DNA from: Campylobacter sp. 19-13652
GTDB lineage: Bacteria > Campylobacterota > Campylobacteria > Campylobacterales > Campylobacteraceae
Length of the DNA: 64,000 nt
Assembly: GCF_019702925.1 (NCBI RefSeq)
Contig: NZ_AP024713.1
Location: 558,001-622,000 of the forward strand
Direction of reading: 5' to 3'
Part shown: positions 53,859-62,659 of the stretch, piece by piece
How positions within the stretch are numbered: the first letter of the stretch is position 1
How the letters are laid out: every line of letters begins with the position of its first letter
Position numbers and translations under genes: made by a program
The notes under the pieces: generated by a model
Seen by the model: the letters and a program-made list of their open reading frames with translations, nothing else
Told to the model about the DNA's origin: nothing
Databases searched by the model: none

Positions 53859-54191
53859 TTATAAGAGTGCTTCAATCTTGCCTTCTAGCTCTCGTATCCT
53901 GCCACGAAGTTTGTCATTTTCTAAGCGATATTGAGAATTTCTTGTGCGTAGGCTTGTAACGTCATTTTTTGTTTTATTTAGCTCATCCGTGAGAATATCT
54001 ATATTCCCTAGGCTTCTTTGGAGTTGGATTTGTAGCTTTCGTATGACAATTTCTGTATCTTGGAGGTTGTTTTTCATATTTTCTCTGGTTTTGCGCTCTT
54101 TTTTAAGCAGGGTTTTAAAGTAAAAAACCATGACTACTAAGTATATATTTGCGCAGATTAATATGGTAAAAAACAGCCAGTCAAATATCAC
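53859..54191 (-). CDS. Small membrane-anchored coiled-coil protein, unknown function
   Basis: A 110-residue protein with one N-terminal transmembrane helix ([23 protein letters not shown]) and a long coiled coil from residue ~30 to the end ([54 protein letters not shown]). It has no enzyme motif. The same kind of gene lies between rpiB and apt in C. jejuni, by my recollection. Overlaps rpiB by one base. Possibly a structural or scaffold protein at the inner membrane. Confidence 0.8.
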   Translation of the reverse strand: MIFDWLFFTILICANIYLVVMVFYFKTLLKKERKTRENMKNNLQDTEIVIRKLQIQLQRSLGNIDILTDELNKTKNDVTSLRTRNSQYRLENDKLRGRIRELEGKIEALL

Positions 54192-54619
54192 TATCTGCCT
54201 TTATTTATCTTTTCTACGCGACCCTCGTGTCTGCCGCCTTCAAATTTAGTCTCTAAAAATGCTAAAAGCGCATCTTTTGCCACGTCTGTGCCGATTAGCC
54301 GCTCTCCAAAAGCAATGACGTTTGCGTTATTGTGCATTCTAGCAAGCCTAGCCGATAGGCTATCGTGTGCTAGAGCGCAGCGGACGTTTTCATGGCGGTT
54401 TGCCGCTATACTTATGCCTATGCCGCTTCCACATATAAGCACGCCAAACTCGCCATCATTTAATGCTTTTGCTAAGGCATGGGCATAGTCTGGGTAGTCT
54501 ACACTGTCTTTACTGTGTGTGCCTAGATCGTTTATTTGATGACCTCGCTCGATTAGGAAGTGTTTTAATGTTTCTTTGAGACAAAATCCTGCGTGATCGC
54601 TTGCGATGTGTATTTTCAT
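54191..54619 (-). CDS. rpiB: Ribose-5-phosphate isomerase B
   Basis: Interconverts ribose-5-P and ribulose-5-P in the pentose phosphate pathway. The 142-residue protein starts MKIHIASDHAGFCLKETLKH, has KDSVDYPDYAHALAKAL near 42, the catalytic cysteine in VLICGSGIGISIAANR near 65 and ALAHDSLSARLARMHNNANV near 86. Good match to the RpiB (LacAB) family. It overlaps the coiled-coil gene by one base; a 47-base gap separates it from the M50 gene. Confidence 0.95.
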   Translation of the reverse strand: MKIHIASDHAGFCLKETLKHFLIERGHQINDLGTHSKDSVDYPDYAHALAKALNDGEFGVLICGSGIGISIAANRHENVRCALAHDSLSARLARMHNNANVIAFGERLIGTDVAKDALLAFLETKFEGGRHEGRVEKINKGR

Positions 54620-54666
54620 TTTCTTTGCTTTTTTTAAATTATTCCGTGATTATATCCTAAAAACCC

Positions 54667-55362
54667 TTAAATAAGCCCACTAACATACCTAATCGTTGCA
54701 TAAATTGGAGAAAAAATAGAGCTAGAAAATGGGCTCATGACAATTATTATTAGAATAATAAAACCGTACCTTTCAAGCTCCATCATTTTTGCAGTTAGTG
54801 CGCTTGCTCCAGCCCAATCTAGCACGTAAGCAAGTGCTTTATATCCGTCAAGCTGAGGTAGGGGATAAAGATTAAAAAGTGCCAGTAAGATATTTAGCTT
54901 TAATAGCATAAATAGCGAATTTATCAGCGTTTGCGAGCTTTGACTATCACTTAAACTGCCTGAGTAAATGAGTGCTTTTATCGCAATAAAAGCAGCCGCT
55001 GCTAAAGCTAGATTATAAGCAATACCAGCAAGTGCGACTGCTATTGCACCCACGTATTTGCCGTTATTAAACACAGTTTGCATTCTTACTGGCACAGGTT
55101 TTGCCCAGCCAAGCACAACTCCGCCAGCTAGATACATAGCAGCTGGAACTATGATGGTGCCAAATATATCTATGTGGCGCAGGGGATTTGGACTTAGGCG
55201 GTTTAGGTTTTTAGCGGTGCTATCACCAAATTTATAAGCCACCCAGCCGTGTGCTATCTCATGTCCTACGATAGAGACGATAAGACAGGCTATAAGCACC
55301 AAAATTTCAGCTATATCAAGTGAAGTAAGCTTATGTGTAATAGCGTTAATAAACTCCATCAA
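54667..55362 (-). CDS. M50 family (site-2-type) membrane metalloprotease
   Basis: A 231-residue integral membrane protein with five to six helices. The zinc-binding HExxH motif is in IVGHEIAHGWVAYKFGD near residue 32, and the second metal ligand in LYPLPQLDGYKAL (an NxxPxxxLDG-type motif) near 167. It belongs to the minimal S2P-like M50 group without PDZ domain. Its substrate is unknown. It overlaps the lepB end by 17 bases, so signal peptidase and this protease are co-expressed. Confidence 0.92.
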   Translation of the reverse strand: MMEFINAITHKLTSLDIAEILVLIACLIVSIVGHEIAHGWVAYKFGDSTAKNLNRLSPNPLRHIDIFGTIIVPAAMYLAGGVVLGWAKPVPVRMQTVFNNGKYVGAIAVALAGIAYNLALAAAAFIAIKALIYSGSLSDSQSSQTLINSLFMLLKLNILLALFNLYPLPQLDGYKALAYVLDWAGASALTAKMMELERYGFIILIIIVMSPFSSSIFSPIYATIRYVSGLI

Positions 55363-56206
55363 CTTCCTCTTCTTTTATCGCCATTTGGGTAAATTCGTCG
55401 CTATTTTCTATCGTGCTTACTAGCCTGCCTATGCGTTCCCATCTTATGCGGTATTTATCGTCCCAGCTTAGGTATATAAACCACGGTTTACCGATGATAT
55501 TGCGGTATGGCACGCTCCCCCAAAATCTACTATCGTTTGAGTGGTCGCGATTATCCCCTATCATGTAAAACTCATTAGCCTTAACCTTTGTATAAAAGGC
55601 GTTAAATGGTAGTTCTCCCCTTTTTTCTAGCGAGTTTATCATTACTGGCTTCATATCAAGCTTACCTGAGTTTAGCGCATAAATCATATAGCTAAACATA
55701 TCTACGTTTTTATCGTAGTGAATGCCACTAAATTTATACGGCTCCCTTACAAAAAGCCTACCATCAAGGCTAATAATATCCTCTTTTTTGTAGTTTTGGC
55801 TTATAAATTCATCGCCTTCGTGTGGGCGCAGATACATGGCATTTCCATCAAATACTATCTCATCATCCCCTACTCCAAAGAGCCTTTTTACGTAGTGCTC
55901 GCTCTCGTTTAGCACGTTTAAAAACACCACTATATCACCGCGCTGTGGCTTATCGCCTTCGATTAGGTGTCCGTTGCCGAAAAAATCAGGTAGTATCTTT
56001 TTATTTATAAAAGGTATGGTTGGTGTGGGTATGCCGTAGCTAAATTTTTTAACGAATAAATGATCGCCTATTAAAAGTGTGTTTTTCATCGAGCCTGAAG
56101 GTATGACAAAGGCCTGAGCGACAAAAAATATCAAAAAAAGTACGATTATTACAGTGCCAGTCCAGCTATTGCTAAATTTATTAAGCCTGCTTAGAAACTT
56201 TATCAT
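55346..56206 (-). CDS. lepB: Signal peptidase I
   Basis: Cleaves signal peptides of exported proteins at the outer face of the inner membrane. The 286-residue protein has an N-terminal transmembrane helix (GTVIIVLFLIFFVAQAFVIP), the catalytic serine in IPSGSMKNTLLIGDHLFVKK near residue 36, the catalytic lysine in HYVKRLFGVGDD near 108, and the box MIGDNRDHSNDSRFWGSVP near 216. It follows folD by four bases and overlaps the M50 protease gene. Confidence 0.97.
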   Translation of the reverse strand: MIKFLSRLNKFSNSWTGTVIIVLFLIFFVAQAFVIPSGSMKNTLLIGDHLFVKKFSYGIPTPTIPFINKKILPDFFGNGHLIEGDKPQRGDIVVFLNVLNESEHYVKRLFGVGDDEIVFDGNAMYLRPHEGDEFISQNYKKEDIISLDGRLFVREPYKFSGIHYDKNVDMFSYMIYALNSGKLDMKPVMINSLEKRGELPFNAFYTKVKANEFYMIGDNRDHSNDSRFWGSVPYRNIIGKPWFIYLSWDDKYRIRWERIGRLVSTIENSDEFTQMAIKEEEVDGVY

Positions 56207-56210
56207 CGCC

Positions 56211-57059
56211 CTACCTCTTGCCTCTTGCTTTTGCTGCGGCTAGAGTATTTTTAAGCAGCATAGCAATCGTCATAGGTCCCACTCCACCTGGAACCGGCGT
56301 GATATAGCTGGTCTTTTTAGCCACTTCATCATATGCCACGTCGCCAGTTAGCTTGCCGTTTTCTAGGCGGTTTATGCCTACGTCGATGATTATTGCGCCA
56401 TCTTTTACCATGTCTGCGCTTAAGAAATTAGCCCGCCCTATGGCTACGACTATTATGTCGGCGTTTTGGCAGATTTGTTTTAAATTTTTTGTGTGAGAGT
56501 GCGCTATGGTAACAGTCGCATTTGCAGCCAACAGTAGCGCTGCCATAGGCTTTCCGACTATGTTGCTACGCCCTAGCACTACAGCGTTTAGCCCTGTTAA
56601 TTCTATGCTGTATTTTTCAAGTAAATACATAACCCCAAGCGGAGTACAAGGCACAAAACTAGCCAGTCCGCTCCAAAGTCGCCCCACGCTAGCTGCGCCA
56701 AATCCATCTACGTCTTTTTCAGCTGCTATTGCCTGCGTGATGACGTCCTCGTCTATATGCTTTGGTAGTGGTAGCTGTACGAGTATGCCGTCTATGCCAG
56801 CGTCTAAGTTTAATACATTGATAAGGGCTAAAAGCTCGCTTTGGCTTACGTTTTCATTTAGGCGGTGCACCACAGAGCGTATCCCTACTGCCTCGCAGGC
56901 CTTTTCTTTTGCACCGACGTAGGTTGCGCTTGCAGGGTCGTTGCCGACTAAAATAACAGCTAGGCTTACCTCTTTGCCACTATTTTTTAGGCTGGCTACC
57001 TCTACTGCTATTTCATCACGTGCTTGCTTTGCTGTGGCCTTGCCGTCTAAGATTTGCAT
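56211..57059 (-). CDS. folD: Methylenetetrahydrofolate dehydrogenase/cyclohydrolase
   Basis: Bifunctional one-carbon enzyme giving 10-formyl-THF and NADPH. The 282 residues show ASATYVGAKEKACEAVGI near 43, DGILVQLPLPKHID near 90, VLGRSNIVGKPMAALLLA near 160 and ITPVPGGVGPMTIAMLL near 258. It is the first gene of the run folD-lepB-M50 protease, with a likely promoter about 40 bases upstream at 57098-57103. Confidence 0.97.
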   Translation of the reverse strand: MQILDGKATAKQARDEIAVEVASLKNSGKEVSLAVILVGNDPASATYVGAKEKACEAVGIRSVVHRLNENVSQSELLALINVLNLDAGIDGILVQLPLPKHIDEDVITQAIAAEKDVDGFGAASVGRLWSGLASFVPCTPLGVMYLLEKYSIELTGLNAVVLGRSNIVGKPMAALLLAANATVTIAHSHTKNLKQICQNADIIVVAIGRANFLSADMVKDGAIIIDVGINRLENGKLTGDVAYDEVAKKTSYITPVPGGVGPMTIAMLLKNTLAAAKARGKR

Positions 57060-57097
57060 AAATCGTCCTTTAATTAGGTTTTTAAGGCAAATAGTGT

Positions 57098-57103
57098 ATC
57101 ATA
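57098..57103 (-). promoter_or_regulatory. Likely -10 element of the folD promoter
   Basis: The minus strand reads TATGAT within TTGTTATGATACAC, giving a leader of about 30 bases that contains the folD ribosome binding site AAAGGACG. It lies in the 80-base divergent gap to the cytochrome c gene. Confidence 0.5.
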
Positions 57104-57139
57104 ACAAACTTTGGAATAAATTTAATTTTTAGGTTTAAA

Positions 57140-57511
57140 ATGAGGCTGGTTTTAGTTTTTTTACTCTGTTTTTTTGTCGCAGCGGCTGTGGAGAGTAGCT
57201 TTATCACCCCAGCTGAATACTCCAAAATGCTCTATTTTAACCCACATGGCATAGGCTGTAATAAGTGCCACGGCGCAGAGGGAAAGGGTAGTGTGATAGG
57301 GGTGTATTATGAGTTTGACAAAGCTAGTGGGCAGAATAAAAAGCATGAGGTAGTAGCGCCAAATATAGTCGGCATTAGCCTTGAAAATTTTAAGCAAGCC
57401 CTAGCAAATCCTAAAAATTTTATGCCAAGCTACTCGCTTACAAATAACGAAATAGCAGCACTATACATGTATGTAAATAAACTTTTTAAAAAGGTAGAAA
57501 ATGACAAATAA
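57140..57511 (+). CDS. Small periplasmic c-type cytochrome
   Basis: A 123-residue monohaem cytochrome c. A signal peptide (RLVLVFLLCFFVAAAVE) is followed by the haem site GCNKCHGAEGKG (CxxCH) near residue 35 and the likely distal methionine in KNFMPSYSLTNNEI near 95. Class I-like, with a 25-residue insertion between haem site and the central part. Redox partners are unknown. It overlaps hemL by 11 bases; gene order cytochrome-hemL matches C. jejuni as I recall. Linking a haem protein to a haem synthesis gene is sensible but not proof of joint function. Confidence 0.93.
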   Translation: MRLVLVFLLCFFVAAAVESSFITPAEYSKMLYFNPHGIGCNKCHGAEGKGSVIGVYYEFDKASGQNKKHEVVAPNIVGISLENFKQALANPKNFMPSYSLTNNEIAALYMYVNKLFKKVENDK

Positions 57512-58787
57512 AGAGGCGTTTAAACAGGCAAAAGACTTAATCCCAGGCGGAGTAAACTCCCCAGTTAGAGCATTTGGCAGCGTCGGCTCACAGCCGCTTT
57601 TTATTGACCGGGGTGAGGGTGCATACATCTATGACATAGAGGGGCAGCGCTATCTTGATTTTGTACAAAGCTGGGGGCCGCTATTGTTTGGGCATGCTGA
57701 TAAAGATGTGCTAAATGCTGTCATAGAGCAGGCTAAAAAGGGGCTTAGTTTTGGTGCGCCAACGCTTATTGAGAGCGAGCTAGCCAGCCTTGTGCTTGAG
57801 CGGTTTAAATTCCTAGATATGATACGCTTTGTAAGTAGCGGCACGGAGGCGACTATGAGTGCTATTCGTGTGGCTCGTGGCTTTAGCGGTAAAATGGGGC
57901 TTATTAAATTTGAAGGTAACTACCACGGACACTCAGACTCGCTTTTAATAAAAGCAGGAAGTGGGGCTACGACATACGGCAACGCCTCAAGCGCAGGTGT
58001 AAGCCAAAATGCAGTCGCTGACACGTATTTAGCGCGCTATAATGACATAGATAGTGTTAGGGCTATATTTGAAGCAAATGCGGATAAAATAGGCGCCATC
58101 ATCGTCGAGCCAATAGCTGGAAATATGGGGCTAGTGCCAGCAAGCGCTGAGTTTATTAGAGGGCTTCGTGCGCTTTGTGATGAATTTAAAGCAGTGCTTA
58201 TATTTGATGAGGTGATGAGTGGCTTTAGGGCTAGCGAAATAGGAGCGATAAAATACTACGACATCTGCCCTGATATGGTTGTTTTTGGCAAGGTTATAGG
58301 CGGAGGCATGGCTGCGGCTGCATTTGCGGCTAGGTCTGAGATAATGAGCGTGCTTAGCCCACTTGGGGCAGTCTATCAAGCAGGCACGCTTAGCGGCAAT
58401 CCAGTGGCTATGGCAGCTGGCGTGGCTATGCTTAAAAAAATTGACGCTAATATCGGACTTTACGAGGGATTGCAATCTCTTGCAGAGCGCTTGATGCAGG
58501 GCTTTAAGGACGCCGCAAGAGCCGCAAATGTAAAAATTCAAACCTGCGTGCGTGGGTCGATGTTTGGATATTTTTTCACGGATAAAGAGGTGCAAAACTA
58601 CGATGACGCACTAAGCTCTGATACAGCGATGTTTGCACGGTTTCATAACGCTATGCTAGCACGCGGAGTGTATCTAGCACCTAGTCAGTTTGAGGCTGGG
58701 TTTATATGTGCTAGTATGAGTGAATATGATATAGATTTTGCTATTAGTGCGGCACGAGACGCTATGGCTGAGGTGGCAAATGGCTAG
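57501..58787 (+). CDS. hemL: Glutamate-1-semialdehyde 2,1-aminomutase
   Basis: PLP enzyme making 5-aminolevulinate for haem in the C5 pathway. The 428-residue protein has PGGVNSPVRAFGSVGSQP near 15, FVSSGTEATMSAIRVARGF near 112, the PLP aspartate in LIFDEVMSGFR near 234 and the PLP lysine in VVFGKVIGGGMAAAAF near 258. It overlaps the cytochrome gene upstream and the atpZ gene downstream by eight bases. Confidence 0.97.
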   Translation: MTNKEAFKQAKDLIPGGVNSPVRAFGSVGSQPLFIDRGEGAYIYDIEGQRYLDFVQSWGPLLFGHADKDVLNAVIEQAKKGLSFGAPTLIESELASLVLERFKFLDMIRFVSSGTEATMSAIRVARGFSGKMGLIKFEGNYHGHSDSLLIKAGSGATTYGNASSAGVSQNAVADTYLARYNDIDSVRAIFEANADKIGAIIVEPIAGNMGLVPASAEFIRGLRALCDEFKAVLIFDEVMSGFRASEIGAIKYYDICPDMVVFGKVIGGGMAAAAFAARSEIMSVLSPLGAVYQAGTLSGNPVAMAAGVAMLKKIDANIGLYEGLQSLAERLMQGFKDAARAANVKIQTCVRGSMFGYFFTDKEVQNYDDALSSDTAMFARFHNAMLARGVYLAPSQFEAGFICASMSEYDIDFAISAARDAMAEVANG

Positions 58788-59067
58788 GCTAAACTCCATA
58801 GCCACGGGGCTTGGCAAGCTAAGCCTTGGCATTAGCATAGTTGTGGCGATTGCAATAGGCGTGGGGCTTGGCTTGTGGCTTAGAGATATTACAGGGCTAG
58901 ACTGGACGCTTTATGTGGGGCTATTTTTTGGCGTAGCAGCTGCGGTATTAAATGTCTATAAGGCCTATTTGCAGGCTAAAAATGAGCTTGATGAGCTTAA
59001 AGATAGGTATAAATTTGATAAATCTAGCAAAACAGATGATGATGAGGAGTGGGAGGAGCGCGTGTGA
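58780..59067 (+). CDS. atpZ: AtpZ/AtpI family membrane protein
   Basis: A 95-residue protein with two transmembrane helices (GISIVVAIAIGVGLGLWLRD and TLYVGLFFGVAAAVLNVYKAY) and an acidic C-terminal tail. The glycine-rich pair with LRDITGL between matches the AtpZ/AtpI family, which assists F0 assembly or c-ring insertion, or carries Mg2+ in some species. The start is the ATG at 58780 (MARLNSIATG), inside the hemL end; a longer frame from 58738 only re-reads hemL. It overlaps the following membrane gene by four bases. Confidence 0.88.
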   Translation: MARLNSIATGLGKLSLGISIVVAIAIGVGLGLWLRDITGLDWTLYVGLFFGVAAAVLNVYKAYLQAKNELDELKDRYKFDKSSKTDDDEEWEERV

Positions 59068-59528
59068 AAAATGCGCTTGCCCTTCTTTTTTTCTTTGCTT
59101 TTTTGCTCGCTTTTGGCGCTTTTAATGGCGTGGCGTGGCTAGCTAGCGTGAGTGTTGGATTTTTGGGTAGTTCACTTATCATTGTGGCCAGCTTTTATGG
59201 ATATTATAAGCGTGTAAGGCAAAAGCTAGAACGTGGTGAAATAGAGGCGGATAAATTTAACGATGAGGACGATGATAGCGAGGTTTTAGAGCGTGAGGAG
59301 GATATAAAATCCTTTATAGCTACGCAAAAGCAAAAGCGCAAACTTCTGCCCTCTGCACATAGCTTTGGTTCATCTTTTTTGCCACTTAGAATTTTATCAT
59401 ACGCCATTTTTGTGATAGCCTTTTTTATGCTTAAGCGTCATGATTTGCTCGAGTTTGCTGCGCTTTTTATAGGCGTTGGTATTGGTGCATTTGGCGCAAT
59501 TATTACGGCTAGGAGGTTTTATGGCTAG
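59064..59528 (+). CDS. Hypothetical membrane protein between atpZ and the MFS gene
   Basis: About 154 residues from the GTG at 59064, which has the strong ribosome binding site GGGAGGAG at 59051-59058 and overlaps the atpZ stop (GTGA). Two hydrophobic helices at the start (ALALLFFFAFLLAFGAFNG, ASVSVGFLGSSLIIVASFYGYY), a charged middle with DEDDDSEVLEREEDIKSF, and two closing helices (ILSYAIFVIAFFMLK, FAALFIGVGIGAFGAII). No known motif. It overlaps the MFS start by eight bases. C. jejuni carries a similar uncharacterised gene at this place, to my memory. Confidence 0.78.
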   Translation: MKNALALLFFFAFLLAFGAFNGVAWLASVSVGFLGSSLIIVASFYGYYKRVRQKLERGEIEADKFNDEDDDSEVLEREEDIKSFIATQKQKRKLLPSAHSFGSSFLPLRILSYAIFVIAFFMLKRHDLLEFAALFIGVGIGAFGAIITARRFYG

Positions 59529-60744
59529 CTTGGGGCGGACTGTAAGGACTATGGGGGCATTATTTTTTGGCATGGCGCTTATGTTTTTGGGAAATGGGCT
59601 TTTAGTAAGCAGTGCTAGCATTCAGCTAAAGCAGCTTGGGTTTGCTGAGCTGGCTATAGGCGTGGTAAATGCGTCTTATTTTTTTGGGGCGATTTTAAGC
59701 ACGATTTTTGCCCATCGCATAGTCTCACGTGTGGGACATATCCGCAGCTTTGGGATTTTTACCATACTTTTTGGCATTAGTGCAATGTATCACTCCATGA
59801 CTGGCTCGATTTTTGTGTGGGCTTTGCTTAGGTTTGTGGTGGGATTTTGCTATTACGCTCTTACTATGATTATTGAAAGCTGGCTAAATGAGCGCACCCC
59901 AAACTACCTACGCTCGCGCGTGCTTGCGGTGTATGAGGTGGTTTTTTACCTAAGTTTTGGGTTTGGCGTGCTTTTAATGAGCGCACAGCTTGAAAATATG
60001 CAGATTTTTATAATCGCCGCAAGCTTTATAATGGTTTCATCAATCCCTTTAAATTTAATCCGCATTCGCCAGCCTAAAATCCCACAAAGGCAAGCGCTTA
60101 GCCTTCCAAAAGTCTTTAGCGTCGTCCCACTAGCTCTAGCTTGCGCATGTGTGGGCGGAGTGGTGATAAATGGCTTTTTTTCCATGGGTGGGGCGTTTGC
60201 CCTGTCTTTGGGGCTTAGCTTAAAGCTTGCACCTGTTTTTATGTTTGTAGCTATGGTGGGTGGCTTTTGTGGGCATTTTTTCATAGCGCCCCTAAGCGAT
60301 AAATTTGGCAGGAGGCTTGCTATTATTACAGTCTGCGTTGTTTCGCTTATCGCTTCTGCTTGTTTTATGATTTTTAGCCTTGATATGGTGGCTATTTTTG
60401 TGGCTGGATTTTTTTTGGGCAGCGGGGCATTTTGTCTTTATGCGCTCGCACTTGCTAGGGCAAATGATGTCTTAAATGACCGCTCAAAAAGCCTAGAAGT
60501 AGGGCGTGCCTTGCTTTTTAGCTATCTTGCTGGTTCGCTCGCTTCGCCTGTGCTTTTAGGTACTGCTATGCAGCTTGATGGGGCTAGGGGGTTTATGGGG
60601 ATTTATGTGCTTTTGCTTGCACTTTTACTGCTTTTTGCTCTCACTCAAAAAAGCGTGCCACAAGAAAAGCGTCAGCCATGGCAGCCTCATACCATACGCA
60701 CCACCGCCATTGATGAGCTAAGTAGCAAAACTCAAAACGGATAA
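59521..60744 (+). CDS. Major facilitator superfamily transporter
   Basis: A 407-residue MFS protein with 12 predicted helices. ATG at 59521 with ribosome binding site AGGAGG. The MFS motif between helices 2 and 3 is weak (FAHRIVSRVGHIRSFGI), and that between 8 and 9 is clear (PLSDKFGRRLAIIT, residues ~257-270). The RFVVGFCYYALTMIIESWLNE segment fits the sugar/drug efflux YcaD-like group. The substrate is unknown. It overlaps the previous gene by eight bases; the FliK-like gene begins five bases after its stop. Confidence 0.9.
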   Translation: MASLGRTVRTMGALFFGMALMFLGNGLLVSSASIQLKQLGFAELAIGVVNASYFFGAILSTIFAHRIVSRVGHIRSFGIFTILFGISAMYHSMTGSIFVWALLRFVVGFCYYALTMIIESWLNERTPNYLRSRVLAVYEVVFYLSFGFGVLLMSAQLENMQIFIIAASFIMVSSIPLNLIRIRQPKIPQRQALSLPKVFSVVPLALACACVGGVVINGFFSMGGAFALSLGLSLKLAPVFMFVAMVGGFCGHFFIAPLSDKFGRRLAIITVCVVSLIASACFMIFSLDMVAIFVAGFFLGSGAFCLYALALARANDVLNDRSKSLEVGRALLFSYLAGSLASPVLLGTAMQLDGARGFMGIYVLLLALLLLFALTQKSVPQEKRQPWQPHTIRTTAIDELSSKTQNG

Positions 60745-60748
60745 TACT

Positions 60749-62395
60749 GTGGCAATTATAAATAATAGCACTTCAATATCTCAGCCGCTTTCTACCCCCA
60801 CTAGCCCTCAGCCTCGTCTTGCTACTGAAGGCGCTAAAAGTGGACTAATCCAAAACCAGCCACAAAGCCAAAATGCCCCCTTAGCAAACGAGGGCAGGGA
60901 GGCTTTAGCTGGAGTTGAGAGGCTTATGGCAAAGGTGCTAAATGAGCTAAATCAAAACTCTAAAGACAGCTCTAGCGTGGCTTTAAATTTAAAGCAAACT
61001 GGCGTTGCAAATGGCGTAATGAAAGGCATTAATGAGCTTATAGGCGAACTTGAAAAGGAGGCAGATCCTACTCTAAAGGAGCTAGGGATAAAGCTTAAAG
61101 AGTTTTTAAAACCAATAGCAAATATTAGTGCGTCAAATTTAGCCAGCAGTATAAAAGACTCTGGTGTTGGCTTTGAGGCAAAGCTTGCAAATGCGCTAAA
61201 TCCGCATGTCTTGCCCCCAGCTATAAATAGGCTTTTTTCGCAGATAAAAAATCTCTCAAACCAAGAAATCCTTGCTCAAATTTTAAATTTAGCCAAAGCA
61301 GATGATAGCGAGGCAGAGGCTTTTAAAAAGCTAAATAACATCCTTAAAAACGCCGCCTCAAATGCTGAGGCAAAACTCTCATCATCGCCCATATCTAGGG
61401 CTTTGAGCCTGCCTAATAAGCTAGATAGCATGGCTAAGTTTTTAAGCCAAAAAGAGCCGTTAAATCAAAGTCCAGATGCTTTAAAGCGTGAAGCTTTATG
61501 GATAGGCAAGACTTTAGAAAATGTGCTTAGTCAAGCAAAGGGGCTTGAGGGGACAAAGCAGGCAAATTCGCAGAGCTTTTTGGCGAATAAAAGGGAGCTT
61601 GAGGCAAGCATAAAAGAGGCAAAAGAGGTGCTTGATGGGCTTTTAAAAATAGGCTCAAAATCGGAGTTTGTAAGCGAATTTTCAAATCTTAGCGAGCCGT
61701 TAAGTGAGCAAGGAAGCTTGCAAGATAGACTAAAATCAATCGCAAGGCGACTAAGTGGAATGCTTGAGAGTGTTGATAGCGAAGCAAGCAGGGCAAAGCG
61801 TGACCTAGCCGAGATAAGAGGCGTGATGAAGCACCAAAAAGCTGCTAGCGAGGCCGCTATAAATATAAAAGCTCAAGATGGCTCTGAGCTAGCGCGAAGC
61901 ATAGAAAATGACATAAAATCCACGATTCTATCGGCAAATTCTGAACTAAAGCAAAGCCCAAATGAGGCGCTAAAATCAGCCGTAGCGCGTACTTTGGCCG
62001 GCATAGAGGCGAATCAAATTTTATCCGTCGTAAGTGGCGAACTAAGTAGCTATTTGCCATATTCTTGGGATGACTTAGACGGCGCTAGGGTGGCGTTTAA
62101 GCGTGGAAAAAAGGAGAAATTTCACGCACAGGTTGAGCTTAATTTTAAGGCGTTTGGTGGCATCAGTGCACTTATAAGTTTAAGCGATAAAAAGCACATC
62201 GATATTAGCGCAGCGACTGAGAGAGATGATTTTGCAAAGCTGATACGCTCGCATAAGGATTCTTTAAGAGATGCGTTAAAGAGTGGGGGGCTGCTTTTGG
62301 GGCAACTTAGTATACGTGTTGCGCCTAAAAAAAGCATGAGTGATGAATTTAAGGCATTTGGCGGCTTTGAGCTAGGGCTTAATAAAAGGGCGTAA
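60749..62395 (+). CDS. FliK-like flagellar hook-length control family protein
   Basis: A 548-residue soluble protein beginning at a GTG. The N-terminal ~430 residues are Ser/Gln/Ala/Lys-rich and helical with low complexity (PTSPQPRLATEGAKSG, KEPLNQSPDALKREALWIGK). The C-terminal ~110 residues (from SYLPYSWDDLDGARVAFKRG) resemble the FliK C-terminal domain (Flg_hook), including VELNFKAFGGISALISL and LGQLSIRV. True FliK in Campylobacter is encoded elsewhere, so this is probably a second FliK-type protein. It is directly followed by a stand-alone FlhB C-terminal domain, the usual FliK partner. Functional link to export switching is inferred. Confidence 0.75.
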   Translation: MAIINNSTSISQPLSTPTSPQPRLATEGAKSGLIQNQPQSQNAPLANEGREALAGVERLMAKVLNELNQNSKDSSSVALNLKQTGVANGVMKGINELIGELEKEADPTLKELGIKLKEFLKPIANISASNLASSIKDSGVGFEAKLANALNPHVLPPAINRLFSQIKNLSNQEILAQILNLAKADDSEAEAFKKLNNILKNAASNAEAKLSSSPISRALSLPNKLDSMAKFLSQKEPLNQSPDALKREALWIGKTLENVLSQAKGLEGTKQANSQSFLANKRELEASIKEAKEVLDGLLKIGSKSEFVSEFSNLSEPLSEQGSLQDRLKSIARRLSGMLESVDSEASRAKRDLAEIRGVMKHQKAASEAAINIKAQDGSELARSIENDIKSTILSANSELKQSPNEALKSAVARTLAGIEANQILSVVSGELSSYLPYSWDDLDGARVAFKRGKKEKFHAQVELNFKAFGGISALISLSDKKHIDISAATERDDFAKLIRSHKDSLRDALKSGGLLLGQLSIRVAPKKSMSDEFKAFGGFELGLNKRA

Positions 62396-62659
62396 ATGGC
62401 AAAGATTGGGCGTAAAAAGGCGGTTGCGCTAGGCTTTAAACAAGGCAGGGATAATGCGCCAAAGGTGCTAGCAAGTGGCGAGGAGTGTACCGCCGAGCGC
62501 ATAATTGATTTAGCGCAAAAAAACGGCATACCAGTGCGCGAAGATGCCGATTTGGTCGAGGTTTTAAGTAAGGTCGAGATAAATGATGAAATTCCGCCAA
62601 ATTTATATAAAGCCGTAGCCGAGGTATTTAGTTTTTTATATTCGATTACGAAAAAATAG
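62396..62659 (+). CDS. FlhX-like stand-alone FlhB C-terminal domain
   Basis: An 87-residue protein matching the cytoplasmic FlhB-CC domain: KKAVALGFKQGRDNAPKVLASG, AERIIDLAQKNGIPVREDADLVEVL, VEINDEIPPNLYKAVAEVFSFLY. Lacks the membrane part and the NPTH self-cleavage motif, so it resembles the already cleaved form. Helicobacter FlhX is such a protein and can replace the FlhB C-terminal half. The ATG adjoins the stop of the FliK-like gene. Probably takes part in the flagellar export gate. Confidence 0.9.
   Translation: MAKIGRKKAVALGFKQGRDNAPKVLASGEECTAERIIDLAQKNGIPVREDADLVEVLSKVEINDEIPPNLYKAVAEVFSFLYSITKK

Noticed and set aside
58738-58779. Longer N-terminus of the AtpZ-like protein
   Set aside because: It only re-reads the hemL end in another frame; the family start is MARLNSIATG at 58780.
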